A DNA stretch of 38,494 nt, from NCBI RefSeq assembly GCF_001949145.1, contig NW_019091469.1, positions 36,882 to 75,375 on the forward strand, read 5' to 3'. The notes under the pieces were generated by a model. The model did no database searches and had not been told where the DNA came from. It was given only the letters and a program-made list of their open reading frames with translations. The position numbers were made by a program, and so were the translations under genes. Positions 1-11,681 of this stretch are shown in pieces (positions within the stretch are counted from its first letter, which is position 1; every line of letters starts with the position of its first letter). The stretch comes from Acanthaster planci. Taxonomy: Eukaryota; Echinodermata; Asteroidea; Valvatida; Acanthasteridae.

Positions 1-1597
1 CTAGGGATGGCAACCAAAGAGAACACTTCTGCATCTACTCTGCCACTGCTCACTTGACATTTCAAAAGTTCAATACATCTTTGTCTTTGATCTGAGAAAA
101 TGAAATGTGTACAAAATGGTCAATTTTTGTGGATTTTCTGACATACCTCTTTTGAAGGACATTGGGTCAATTTTGTGTAGCCCTCATTCATTCATATACT
201 TCTTTAGTAAAATTTAAACGTCTCTCCCGATTCTTGTGTAACGTCATCAATTTTCAGAAAGATTTGTGAAATTTGCCTGCCAAATCAGGCTTATTTTTCA
301 TAAAACTAAGAACATTATTGCAAGTTCTGTGAAAAATTCTGAAATACATTTCAGTGCAAATTGGAAATTTGGGAATTTTGGAAGCACACACTAATGCCTG
401 TTCTAAAGATACTGGAACACATACATCATGAATCTGCTTTCATGAAACTAAGAATGTCAGTGCAAATTAAGGTTTTGGCCCAATTAAAAGTCTTTGAAAA
501 TTGGAAATTTGTACATTCCCTGACTAAAATCATTCGCGCCGAATAAAAAAGACACTGAAACACTTTCTTTTGAATTTGCTGGCATTACCTGGATGACAAA
601 GTTAATCCTGAAGAGTGAGTGTAAAATGTAGAAACAAATAATGGAAACACTGAAACACTTTCTTTTGAATTTGTTGGCAGTACCTGGATGACAAAGTTAA
701 TCCTGAAGAGTGAGTGTAAAACGTAGAAACAAATAATGGACGGAGGCTCATTGTGGTTGTGCCATCTCCATTTGCACTTTTTAAGTCTCTAAAATAAGAG
801 CAGAAAAAAACGGAAAAAACTAGCTAGGAACCAAAACAAAAAAGAGCCAAGCTTTTGACACTGTTATCCAAAGTCAATGAGGGAGAACTACATATGCTGC
901 AGGTGGACAGTGCATCCAGGCCATTCACTCCAGTCACATAGGAGACAATCACACTCCTTTGGAATCCCTTCAGGGGTAAACTCTGCATTTCATTTGAAGA
1001 ATTCGAGGAACACGAACCTTAAACATGGATTAAAGAAAGCGTCTATTGAGCAGATTAAGTTGCTCCATCGCCAGGCTTGAAATGTTTAGCGGCCAATGCA
1101 AGAAACCCGACACCCTTCATTGTCGAGCAATTTTTCATGGGGGTAGAGTTACGTGTTACAAAAGATTCACGTGTGTGCAATTAAGATTTTTTCCTGAGTG
1201 CAGATCTGTGGTTTCTCCTAAAAGAAAAATCCACAGTGGGATTCTGTCAAGAATACTATACCCCAGGTAAATGCAAAAAAAATCGCTGAAGGAGAATTGT
1301 GTTCCCCTCCATTTAAGAGGAGTGAATGGCCTGGGAGATTGGGTAGCAATCTGCCTCTCAGTATCCTAAACAGAAACTGTAGCATCGACACGGGGAGCCA
1401 GTCCCGGCTACAAGGTCCATGGTAAGTTTAATTGAAGTTTGTAGAATTGATTCATGCACTGGTGTAAACAAAAATGGTTGTACATCCTGATGTCTTACTT
1501 GCTAAACCCAACTTTGTATCTCATGGCTAGGAGTAGGACTGTAGTCTGTATAAACAAGGTGGTAATGTGCAGATGGTCTTCAGTCTAAGGCAATATG
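1..1597. other. Non-coding, AT-rich, no gene seen
   Basis: I see no exon with a recognisable protein on either strand; the open frames are under 80 codons and have no family signature. Apart from the 95-bp tandem duplication listed separately, the segments near 296-380 and 436-515 share words such as 'aaactaagaa' and 'attggaaattt' and may be a very old duplication. Confidence 0.5.
552..740. repeat. 95-bp tandem duplication, two copies
   Basis: Copy 1 (552-646) and copy 2 (647-740) are nearly identical. Both begin acactgaaacactttctttt and run to aaacaaataatgg, with only a few substitutions (for example ctggcatt versus ttggcagt). The high identity implies a recent local duplication. It has no coding capacity. 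Confidence 0.9.
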
Positions 1598-2355
1598 TAG
1601 TGGCGTAGCTAGTGGTGGTGGGGGAACATTGGCTGTAAAGGAGGAACAGAACCCTAGATGAGTCACACTCAGCTGATCACTTGCTGAATTTAATATCTGT
1701 CATTGACCACCGTATGATAGCCATGTTTGGAAAAAAGAGTCAAATGATGGCAAAGTATGTTAAATTGACTGGCACTAAGGGTCAGTTCTGCCTTTCAACC
1801 TGCTGCTTACTCATGTTACTAGTTGACAAAAGTGGACAAAACAGTAGCAGAAATAATGGAAGCTGTTGGTTCATTGCAGCGTACTTTGACAAGCCTGCCT
1901 GGGAGGAGCCGGCAGTTCGATTCCTTGAAATTCTGAGTAACACTTCTGTCAAACTCAGAGCTGATGTGATGCAGAGTTCTGTGAAAAGTCCACTATTTTA
2001 TCTCAGCAGGGGCAGTTGAATGATCCTGAGAAACAGAATTCTGGAAGAATTCTTGCAAGTGTGCCTTCACACTGTCAATTGCTTAATGTTGTGGACTTGT
2101 AGCACTGTCCTCAAGAACTTAATTCTCTCAATCTGCAGAAGTCATTCCTGAAGTGATCTCTCCACTGTGCATGTCAAGAATCATGCCATGTACACAGGTA
2201 CATTATATTCACTGCAGTAGCAATATAATCAGCAGGTGGTCTTGTGACATAAGCAGGAGAATTGTGGATTCCTTCCTGGATTTGGTTATAAACATGAGAA
2301 CATCCATTAATCACATTGCCTACCCCTCCCCCATCACTCCCTAGCTATGCCACTA
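1598..2355. mobile_element. Non-autonomous DNA transposon with terminal inverted repeats (hAT-like ends)
   Basis: The left end at 1598-1612 reads TAGTGGCGTAGCTAG. The reverse complement of the right end (2341-2355) reads TAGTGGCATAGCTAG, so 14 of 15 bases match. Similarity continues inward into a G-rich stretch on both sides (tggtggtgggggaa versus ggagtgatggggga), giving TIRs of about 29 bp and an element of about 758 bp. Ends of the GTGGCGTAGC type are, from general knowledge, common in animal hAT-type elements, but I could not find a clear target-site duplication, so the superfamily is inferred. A 112-codon open frame at 1681-2019 (plus) inside the element has no transposase signature I recognise and may be chance or a decayed remnant. 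Confidence 0.65.
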
Positions 2356-5300
2356 GCTTTGCATTTAAAATTTTTCGAAATGCTGGACACCTGCCCCTTA
2401 ACAATAAGATGAGGAAATCTGATCAAGACACTAATGACAAACTTTTAGAACTTGTTTGAAATTAAGTGTCATTCTAAATGTCATTGAGTTAAATATGAGG
2501 TGGATATTGCTGTACTGTGACGAAATAAACATTCTGTACTCCAAAGCTGAGCAGCTTATGTTGATGAATTCACAATGAACAAAGTCACAGTTTGAAAAAG
2601 TGCTGCATATATGACTGTGACATATACATGTGACAGCGCCACTCTTGTTTCAAGCCTTGATTTTAGTAGCCATTGAGTGAAGAGGCATATCGGTAAATCT
2701 ACCGATGAAATGACCAGCAATCTTGCTTTCTGCTCTGGTCAGGTCCTCTCCTAACCTGTTTCATCACAGGTTTACCATCCATGCAATGTTAAGTGGTGTC
2801 AATGTCATGTTTGTTTATGTGACCACCTTGTGCTAGCTGCAATCATGAAGTTCCTACATGTACTTCTGATGTAGCAACTCTGAACATTTCTTCTGGACCA
2901 CCTTTGCAAATTGGCCATCAGCATCTTGATCAGTTTCACCTTTGATGTGAAACACATGTGTCCTGAAGTTTCTTTACTTTTGCTTTGAATTTCTTGAATC
3001 CCACATGTGCATGCAGTACATGTACTTCAACCATAAATAATGTGTGAGAATCATTTGTTTAAAGATGAAAATTCTCTACAGGAATCAAATTACTTCAGGT
3101 GAACCCCAGATATTGCAATCTGAGGAACATTGTCGGGTCCAGAAGATGTTAGGGATAAACCCGTAGAGTCATTACAACTGTAGACATTATTGCCTTGGAC
3201 TGAAGACCGTCACGCTCGTTGCATTTTGGTTAGCAAAGGCCAGCGTTTCTCACATGACCAAATATATCATTGGTTTAATAACTGGAAGAATTAAGTGGGT
3301 TTGTCAGGTTGGAAGTGCAAACCTGAAGTCTGGGTTTGAGTCTTTTTCTGAGTCTTGAGTTGTAGGTTGAGGCAATCTTGATGAAATTTTTAAGTCTTGA
3401 GTCTTCAAGTTGATACACTTATGGGAAATTTGTTTTGTTTAAAAACCATGATACTAAAACAACTTCATCAGTGGGTCTGAAGCACACTGTCAGTCATGAG
3501 CCATTTATTTGTAGACAAAAGGCAGTTTAATGTTACGGAATTGAATGATCTTTTACACAAAGGATTTATAAATACACCGATCTACATTATCATATTTCAA
3601 ATTTGCTTTTCCACAGAAAGTACTCAACTCTTATGAAATGTCACAAAACCTGAACTTTCCTATAATCTTCTTTGATTGGGGTCTAGGCATGCAAATCTTT
3701 CTTTTGGATCAGGTTTTAAATTCTTATTAAAATGTTGTTTTATAAATTGAGTGACCATTTTTTGGGGGGGTGGGGGTTTCTAGGCTACTCTTCATGCAAG
3801 GTTGGATCTATAATAAGGAAGCAAACAGTATATCTTGAGATTAATAAGGACGTTTGTTCAGGCATCTATCTTTACAATGCATATCTTCACTTTTACTTCA
3901 TCAGTGATGTCCACCCCATGCCGTTTTAAAAAAGTTTGCAAATGTTTTAGTTTTTTCAGAAGCTTGTGGTCATTCTCTTGTGCCTATTCTAAAATGAACA
4001 CTTTCAACTTTAATCTCAGTTGACACAGTAAAGATTAAAGGCTAAAGCTTGTAAATGTCCGTTTATAGGTAACTTTTGTAGAATTTCCTCAAGAAAACCT
4101 CATGCATTGTTTACAAAAACTTGTGCTGGACCCAAACTTCTTGTCTTGAAACTTTAATTACAGCTTTCTTTTGGTTTCTGTCTGGTGGTCGTCTTGATTA
4201 GTCATTTTAAACAGCACTAAATACCGACTCTACTGAATCGTAATCACATGTTAGAGTGACTCAATGGAGTGTTGAAAGTTTTCCACCAAAGTCACTCTGG
4301 ACAGGATACATGTAGATTAATGGAACAAACAACCATTCCATACATATATGCTCATTGATTAGGGTCCTTGGAAATGTCATGGTCAAAAGTCAATCAACTA
4401 TGGCAGGTCCTGGGAAAATCAAGCTTTTTTAAACTACAAATCAGTCAGTCAGTTTATCGCTGAGGTTGGCTTGACTATAAACAAATGTGGAAGTCAAGAA
4501 GGAAAAAGAATAGAAGTCTGAAAAGTGTTTTGAGAATTTTTGTTATTTTCCAAGAGAGCACCGAGTTTAATTTAGCCTTTTGATAACATCTGATCAGCTA
4601 CTTTCGTTTCTGGATCTACAGATGTGTTTTGAAAGTCAAATTTTAATTTATCAATGCATAGCAACATTATCTTTTGGTGGTAAATACCCGAAAAGGTAAA
4701 AAAAAAAAGGCACCATGATTACCTCCAAATGAATGAATGTTTTTCCTCTAAAATAAAAGATGTGTCCTTTGGTTTCTAAAGATGTCAATAAACTTTCCTG
4801 GCTGGCTGGCTGTTTTATTTTCAAGAAGTTAAAATTGTGGGCATTGGTGTTTATGAGTGAAGAGAAATGTCAGCTGGTAACGTGACAATGAAATACATGC
4901 ACAGCATGATCAAATCATCTCAGTTTCTTGCTGGAAACTTTGAAGATCAGATATCTTTCTCAGGTTGATTTTCCCCAGGACCTGCGCCTTGGTCTGCATA
5001 TGAGCATGTACATTGCCTGCCTTATGCAGAAAGCCTACTCCAATTATGCCATGAGAATCTTTGGGTTTAGCGAGTATTAATGAGGATGTACAACCATAAA
5101 TTGTACAGTGCATGAATTAATGAAAACTTCAATTAAATTTAGCATGGAGTACGGGACAGGCTAACCCCGTGTCATTAGATGCTGCAGTTTCTGTGGATAC
5201 TGACTGGCAGATAGCTACTGCGTTGTCCACCAAGTATGGCTCTCCAGATGGGGATGGATCAGAAGAGCACAGGAGTGGAATCAGGTGAAAAGATAGCAGG

Positions 5301-6029
5301 AAAAAAGATATCTTTCGCACTTCATTGGAAAAAAAACTAGTGGGTAAACAAAAGTGGCTCGTTCATCAAGCTCTATTGGGTAGAGTTTGAAGTCAAGCTC
5401 TTGAATACTGTCTGTATGTATGAATCACTCAAATAAAAGACATCAAATGTTAAATTGTCACCAGGTTTAACTGCCTTAAATGAGAACGAAGTTATTTTTC
5501 CTCTGCCAATCAATTTCTTTGGCAAACATTTATTTTCGATGCCAAGTCTGATCAGTTTGATGTGCTTCCAAACATTTCCCTGCCTTTTTTTTCTTTTGAA
5601 TCGAAATTTCGGTAATGTGTTACTGAAGAAAAGGTACCTCCCACTCAACCATAAAAAATTGCCAAGAAGCATGGTAGATTCGCTAGATTCGAAGTTCAAA
5701 AAATTTATGTCCAGTAAAAATGGAGGAAGTACATGTAATTCAATCACAACTTGCGTTAATAATCACACTGTTCAAGAGAGGTGTGCAACATGTAGGCACA
5801 ACAAATAAATTTCTTACTAAAACTGGTGCGAAATGAATGATCGAGGGACACAAAAAAGACCCTTTTTTTCAATTACGTTAATCATTGAATGTTGAAGAAA
5901 ACTTGCGAAATTAATCTGAGTGCATTCCATTTAATTGGATTAAAGGACAAGATACAGTTGAACATCTGTAATGTTTATGGGAGACAGTAAGGGAAGATGC
6001 AGTGTGTCTCTTAAATTGTCTGTCCTCGA
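2356..6029. other. Non-coding, no gene seen
   Basis: No supported exon. The longest frames (minus 5373-5747 and plus 5455-5808) overlap each other on opposite strands, lack any family motif and are AT-driven. Simple features include a G-run at 3763-3776, a short TCAG repeat near 4442 and a GGCT repeat near 4800. Confidence 0.5.
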
Positions 6030-6120
6030 GTAGATGGCGGGTTTTTGTGGCGACGTGCGGCGTATACGTAACCCGAAGTAGTGTCTGCTTGGTAGAAAAA
6101 TTGAACTAATTGCCAGAGTT
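6030..6120. promoter_or_regulatory. Small CpG cluster, promoter-like
   Basis: Within CpG-poor surroundings, about 60 bases starting near 6030 carry a dense set of CpGs and an 'agatggcgg' core that resembles a YY1-type site or an initiator context. The only ATG frame here (ATGGCGGGTTTTTG...) stops after 15 codons. It may be the start region of an untranslated or non-coding transcript; no gene can be attached to it. Confidence 0.2.
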
Positions 6121-6333
6121 TATAAGATCCTTTTTATGTTGGTGTCTACTGGGGTCATCCGTGATTGCGTGGATACTTGCAGGATCTTTGGGGGCATTTG
6201 TGTACACTCATCGATGGTTGGTCACAGGTTAATGTGGGTAGTTGGGTGACTGCCACTTGTTGGTGTCTGTGGGCGGGGAACATGCGTGTGCGCACCAGGA
6301 GGGTCTGCATGTGGCTGGGCTTTTTTTTTGGCC

Positions 6334-6450
6334 AGTTGAAAGGTCAAAGTTGAAAGGTCAGGTCAGAGTTGAAAGGTCAGGTCAAGGGTTAAAGGTCAGG
6401 TCAGAGTTCAAAGGTCAGGTCAGAGTTGAAGGGTCAGGTCAAAGTTCAAA
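6334..6450. repeat. 19-bp minisatellite of AGGTCA half-sites
   Basis: Five complete 19-bp units start at 6348, 6367, 6386, 6405 and 6424, with partial units at 6334-6347 and 6443-6450. The unit is close to AGTTGAAAGGTCAGGTCAG. Every unit contains AGGTCA or a one-base variant, preceded at one-base spacing by AGTTCA, AGTTGA or GGGTTA. The unit starting at 6405 reads AGTTCA-A-AGGTCA, a good DR1 pattern of the kind bound by HNF4, PPAR/RXR or COUP receptors in animals. Because 19 is not a multiple of three, the array is not coding. Receptor binding is inferred from motif shape only. Confidence 0.9.
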
Positions 6451-9400
6451 TAAAGAACATTCAGTGGTCCCATTTCTTAAAATGTCGAATCTAATAAAGG
6501 ATGCTTGTACAACATTATTTGATTTACTTGGTTTATTAGCTATAAGTTACAACAGCGCCCTCTATGTTTTTACTGTGGTAATGTTAAACAAGTCTTATCT
6601 GGATTTGTAAATAGTAAAAAGTATGTCTTCTATTTCAATTACTATTTTTTCCAGCTTTTTTGTTAAGCCTTAAAAAACCTGAACCTTCCAGTTTATTGAC
6701 TTTTCAAAATGCAAAGACAAAGTTTTTCTTCAACTACTTGTGGAAACTGACAGCAGATGAATTATGCTGGGAGAAAAAGGAACAGAACAACCCCAAAAGC
6801 AACACAGCTGTCTGTTTTAATAACGCAGATGCTTTGAATGGTAGGATACACTAGCACATCACGTGTACATGTTGACAATTTATAACCACTGTCTCAATAC
6901 ATGTGAATGTAACTTCTAAATGTATCGTCAAATCTCCAAGCAACCACATCTTTCACTCTTCGCATACCAGTACTTTGTATTATTGCATCATAGATTAATT
7001 AAAAGTTCTGCATGACACTTTCTGCCTATTTGAGCACATATGCGGAAATATGTAACCTTTCATAACAGTTGAGTTTATAAATGGATTGTGTTTAACTCTG
7101 GTAAATAATGTGTAGCGTACTGTGTAGCACAAATTTCTTTCAGAAATTTTAAATAAGGTTTGTAAATATTTCAATGGAACAAAAACATGTTAAACATAAC
7201 ATGAGTAGGAACGACAGGATGCCATGCAGAACTTCAGTAGGAAACAAAATTGAAGGTATGCAACAGATACACAATGTCAGATTCCTTTTGGCTCGCAACT
7301 CAGTACATCTCTTTTGTAAAACAAAAATTTCCAAGATAGGTATGATTACCAGTTAATAATAAACTGACTGGGCCAATATGTGGACGTCTTCACCATTTTC
7401 ACAAAAAGCTACACATAAATTAAGAAGAAAAACTGGTTTTCAAGGTAATTGCCAGAGAAGTGTCTCATATTCCAAAACTACAAATGTACTGTTGTGAAAC
7501 AGGTTTGTTTTAGTAAAAACCCTCAAATGACTTTTTGAGAGGTAAACTTTTGCCTGAATCAAGTACTTAAAAGGAACACAGCGGTTAATTAGCTGAAATC
7601 AATTGGTAAAGGTCGGCTTCCATTTGTGAAATTTAAAAACCAATTTTTCCTACATTCTGGCCCTTCTGTTCAATGAATTTTTTCAATGTTCAATGAAAGG
7701 GCATATATGTTTGTTAATGCCACTTTGAATGTAACAAAGATGTGTGTCTCTGTGAAAAAAAAAACTTAGTGGACCTTTTCCAGTCACGTTTTGTATGTGT
7801 GCAAGGGCAGTCAGATTTGTGTCTCTTCATGAAAATGCAAAATGCAAGATTTTTGCCCCTAACAACAGTAATATGAAATTGACAATGTTTTGCTTGAGCA
7901 GGTATGCCAAAAAAGTTGGGTACATTTTAAAACAAAGTAGGGGGGTTGATAAAAAATGGCATTTTCGACATGTGGCTCTTTGTGAAAACAGTGATGATAT
8001 TACCACGTTAAACGCAAAGGTTTGAGTAATCAGCAACAATTACAAGTGGCCATGGCATATTTCATTTGATGTGCTAGTGTAGAAATTATGTCTAATTTGA
8101 AAATAATTTAATTGGAATTACAAATTGATCAATAGTTTGTATCATTTAAAGTAAATAGAAAGAAACCAGGCACATATTAGTTACTACAACTGTTTTTTCT
8201 TTTTCAAGTTTCTTTGATAGAGTTGTTGCTCGTTTCGCACAGTGCACAAAAAGTAGCAATTCTGGTTGGCAAATGTCAAAGCTTTAAAAGAAAATGACGT
8301 GTTGCTCCTTGATTCGTCTTTTTGCAAAAGTAAACTCTTTAGATATCTTGAATGTCTCTTTAAAAAAATTTGTAACTGCGCAAACCTAACTTAACTTGGT
8401 TTGCTTTTGATTTATATGTGCCTAGTTTCAAAACCACCAATTCTAACGAGAAGCAAATCCATGGCTGTAGTGTTTGTTCAGTTGATCCCCTAGGCCAATA
8501 GGCAAGGAATCTTTCCAATATCTGGTTGATTCTGACAGTCATGTTAGGGCAATTTAAATGTTACGCGATACTCCACTGTTTTCTCTGTAAAGGATTTGCA
8601 GCACAATTACCATCTGCAAAATGTCCACACGAGTAGAAAAGCCCTGTGGACAGAATGGTTTCACCCATACTCTTCATTCACACAGGCTCTCATTGGATGG
8701 GTCAGCATGTCCAAGCTTCACCATGCATAAATAGGGAGGTGATGCAGATTTCACATGTCCAACCTTTGACAAATTTGTATTTCCCCTACTGCCATGGATT
8801 TGCCCTTTTCCCTCAAGATGAATCAATCTTGTCTTGAAGACCAGAGCCCCATAAGGCCATTGTGTTGTCATCGGACATTCATGTAGACTTCAGTGATGGA
8901 GATGGCGTCTGTACGTGTATTCCCCTTGCTTCCCAATGGCTCATACTGAATTTTAGACGCTGTTCAAAGAAAATAGATACAAGAATAAATTAGTTTTCCC
9001 GAATTTGGTTTGAGTTTGGTGCAGGGTACAGGATGTTTCTTCTGTTTGAAAATGACCTGGGTGGCCACAGAATTGTCAGTGACATTCATCAACTGAGTAA
9101 ATCTTCAGCCCTTAGACATACAAGGTGCACATATGAACAGGTCATTGTCATATTAAGCGATCAGTTGCCTTGTCATAAAGTATACTTCACTTTTTTGTAC
9201 TACTTTATTAAAACCTGATGAATGTTTCTTCCTCAATCATGTTAATTTCCATTTTGAGGATTTAATTAATGTTGCCGACAGAAAAATAGCCAAGTTTTTC
9301 TTCATGTAAATTCCACAACCCATTTTGTAATAATCCTGTACCCTGCCATGTCTCAAGTTCCTTGTCAGAAGAAATGAAAAAAGTTACTGTACAAATAATC

Positions 9401-11198
9401 ATCAAAGTTGTACTGATCCAGTTAGGGCAAATTGTTAACTCGTTGTGATTTGCCTTTGCTAAGATGAGCCTATCCAGTCTTGAGGATGACAGTTCCACGC
9501 TGAGGTCAGCAACTGCCCAAGACATCACAGATCAGAGTCGACATCACAGACCAGAGTCGGCATCAGGGTTGCCCAAGAAACCTACATCATAACAGTCACT
9601 CATTGCTGAGTGTGCATGCAGGAAAAAACAAGAAGAAAATTTCATTCATTTGAAGCTTAATTTTAAAAGTGGCAGGGTGCAGGATAAATGATTGGATGCC
9701 ACTGTGACCAAATGTAGGATTAATGTACACAGTGTAGCAGCAGACATGGACATGTACATGAATTTCCGCAAGCCACCATAAATTCAACTACAGCCACAAA
9801 TTGAATCCGGAAGATGTTTTCAAAAATGGTTACTAACTTTAACATTTCATTTGTCGTAGATGCAAAATGGTACACAACGTATCAATGGTAAAGGGGCTAA
9901 ATCAAATAACATATTCAGTACATGTATATTGATGATTTCAATTGGAATAAGTTCCAATGCGAATGTCTGGTTTGAGAGGCTGCTAGCCTGTTACTTTATA
10001 TTCATCCTGCACCCTGCCTGATCCACGGAACCATTTTGATTATCTCCTCAAATTAGTGTAAAATTAAAGTTAAAATTTCCCACAAGAATATAAACCATGT
10101 TCTCTTTGTTTTGGTCAAATCAGTAAACACTTCAACGCAAACATTTGATCCAGTTGCAGTAAAGTTTCAGGATTCGTGGATGGAAACCCGTACTCACTTG
10201 AAGTACCTTACATTGGGTGGAATTAATGTAATTGGTAAACTGCATTAGTTACCATTTACAATATTTAATAGCTAAAATATGGATTTTTCCAAGAGTGGGT
10301 GGTTGGGGTGGTGGGGAGCACTCAGCGGTTTTCAAGATTGAGTTTGAAGAGACGTGTGTGTTTACAAGCACTTTTTTCCAAGCAATGTCTTATTTCATGG
10401 CTGAATATCATAACTAAAGAGTAAGAGGTGTTGACATTTAAAGAACAAAAGACTGAAAAATACTTTTGAGTGTTAACTTAAAAAAAACCAAAGACCCAAA
10501 AGCATAAACATGTTAAATAAAAGTACATCAATGGACATCATGGACAAGAAAAAAAAATTGGGCAAGCGAGAAATAAGCACAAATAAGAGGTATAAGCAGA
10601 AAAGGTGTCTCTAACAGAAAAAGAAGCTGGGCAAGTGTATACAAGTTAAGATAAGCAAGATGGGAACAATGTCGAGAATATCTGTCAGATCATTGTTAAT
10701 AAAGACACCATGACTATAGACTGCAGCCTAGGAAGACAAAAAAGCCTGGACAGGCTTATAAGAGGGAAGCCAGTATTAGAAGCATCACATGTCCAGCTCT
10801 TGTGATATTTGAGGTGGATGCTCTGATGAAGGTGGTAGAATTATAATTGGGCAAAGATGAACTACGTTTGTTTATGAAAGGATCAAAGATACATGTAGTT
10901 GGTTAGGCATCAGAATCTAGAATCGTCTTATGTCTGGAAGAATAGCTCTCAATATGAAGAAGAGAAATCAAATTCAAAATGATTCTGTGTACCTAATTAC
11001 ATGTATGAAGCTGTGAAAGACATTGGTCATTCAGCTGAAAAAAAAATGCTCAAAGCTTCCACTTCACTGGGAAATTTTCATCATTATTCTGCCTGTAACA
11101 AACATGATCTTGAGGTTGCCAGCATCAACATTTAAGATGAATACCTGAAACAGCAACCACCTTCAATAATTGCTTCAACATATTATATCTTGTACATA
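6451..11198. other. Non-coding, no gene seen
   Basis: Only short AT-rich frames are present on both strands, none with a recognisable domain or plausible splice-joined series. A small 19-bp repeat at 9521-9566 is listed separately. I found no RNA gene signature. Confidence 0.45.
9521..9566. repeat. 19-bp tandem repeat, about 2.4 copies
   Basis: Units gacatcacagatcagagtc (9521-9539) and gacatcacagaccagagtc (9540-9558) differ at one base and are followed by a partial copy. Small and non-coding. Confidence 0.75.
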
Positions 11199-11681
11199 CA
11201 GTCCAACCTCCTTAACCCCAACAGTCCCGAATGCTACAAAGTACTACTTAGTAGTAAAATGTAGTACTCAGTCCTGTCCCTTGTAAGAGGACATGACATT
11301 ATTATTCTCTGAAGCCATAAAATACAGTAGAGAAGGCAATGTACCATACAATGCGGTGGCACTATGAATGCATAGTTTCATTGTTCTCTGTACGAGTAAC
11401 AACGGAATAAACCTAGCCAGAAATAGTGATTTGTAGTGCTAGGTCCTTCAGGCTCAGTGTTACTTCATATTTTGTAGTACTGATTACTCTAAGCCAAACA
11501 ACGCCTGGTACCGTTAGGGTTAATAAGGAGTCCTTTGGACGTTGCAAATTACCTTGTTACGACATGAACCTTGTATTATCAGGAATGGAAACAATGAAAA
11601 TGAAAGGATTTGGACGTGACAATTTCCTTGTCTAAAGCAGAATCTTGTATTAACAGTACTCTTATTAACGAGATTCGACTG
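11199..11681. mobile_element. pogo/Tigger-like MITE with TA target duplication
   Basis: The left end begins CAGTCCAACCTCCTTAA at 11199. The reverse complement of the right end (11681 downwards) begins CAGTCGAATCTCGTTAA. Both match the general CAGTcgAAcCTCgtTAA pattern of pogo/Tigger elements of the Tc1-mariner superfamily. The dinucleotide TA flanks both ends (11197-11198 and 11682-11683), the expected target-site duplication. At 483 bp, with no transposase frame, it is non-autonomous. The sub-terminal 'ttggacgt...ccttgt...cttgtatta' segment occurs twice (about 11536-11585 and 11610-11655), suggesting an internal duplication. A part of its body recurs at 34817-34935. Confidence 0.65.
11252..11370 (+). 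repeat. Dispersed repeat, copy 1 (partner at 34817)
   Basis: This segment inside the MITE shares long blocks with 34817-34935 in the same orientation: 'gtagtaaaatgta', 'gaagccataaaataca' and 'caatgtaccataca', with intervening divergence. It shows that the MITE belongs to a family with at least two members in the window. Confidence 0.8.

Noticed and set aside
5373-5808. Overlapping frames of 124 and 117 codons on opposite strands
   Set aside because: They are mirror images of one AT-rich stretch and neither shows a protein family signature.
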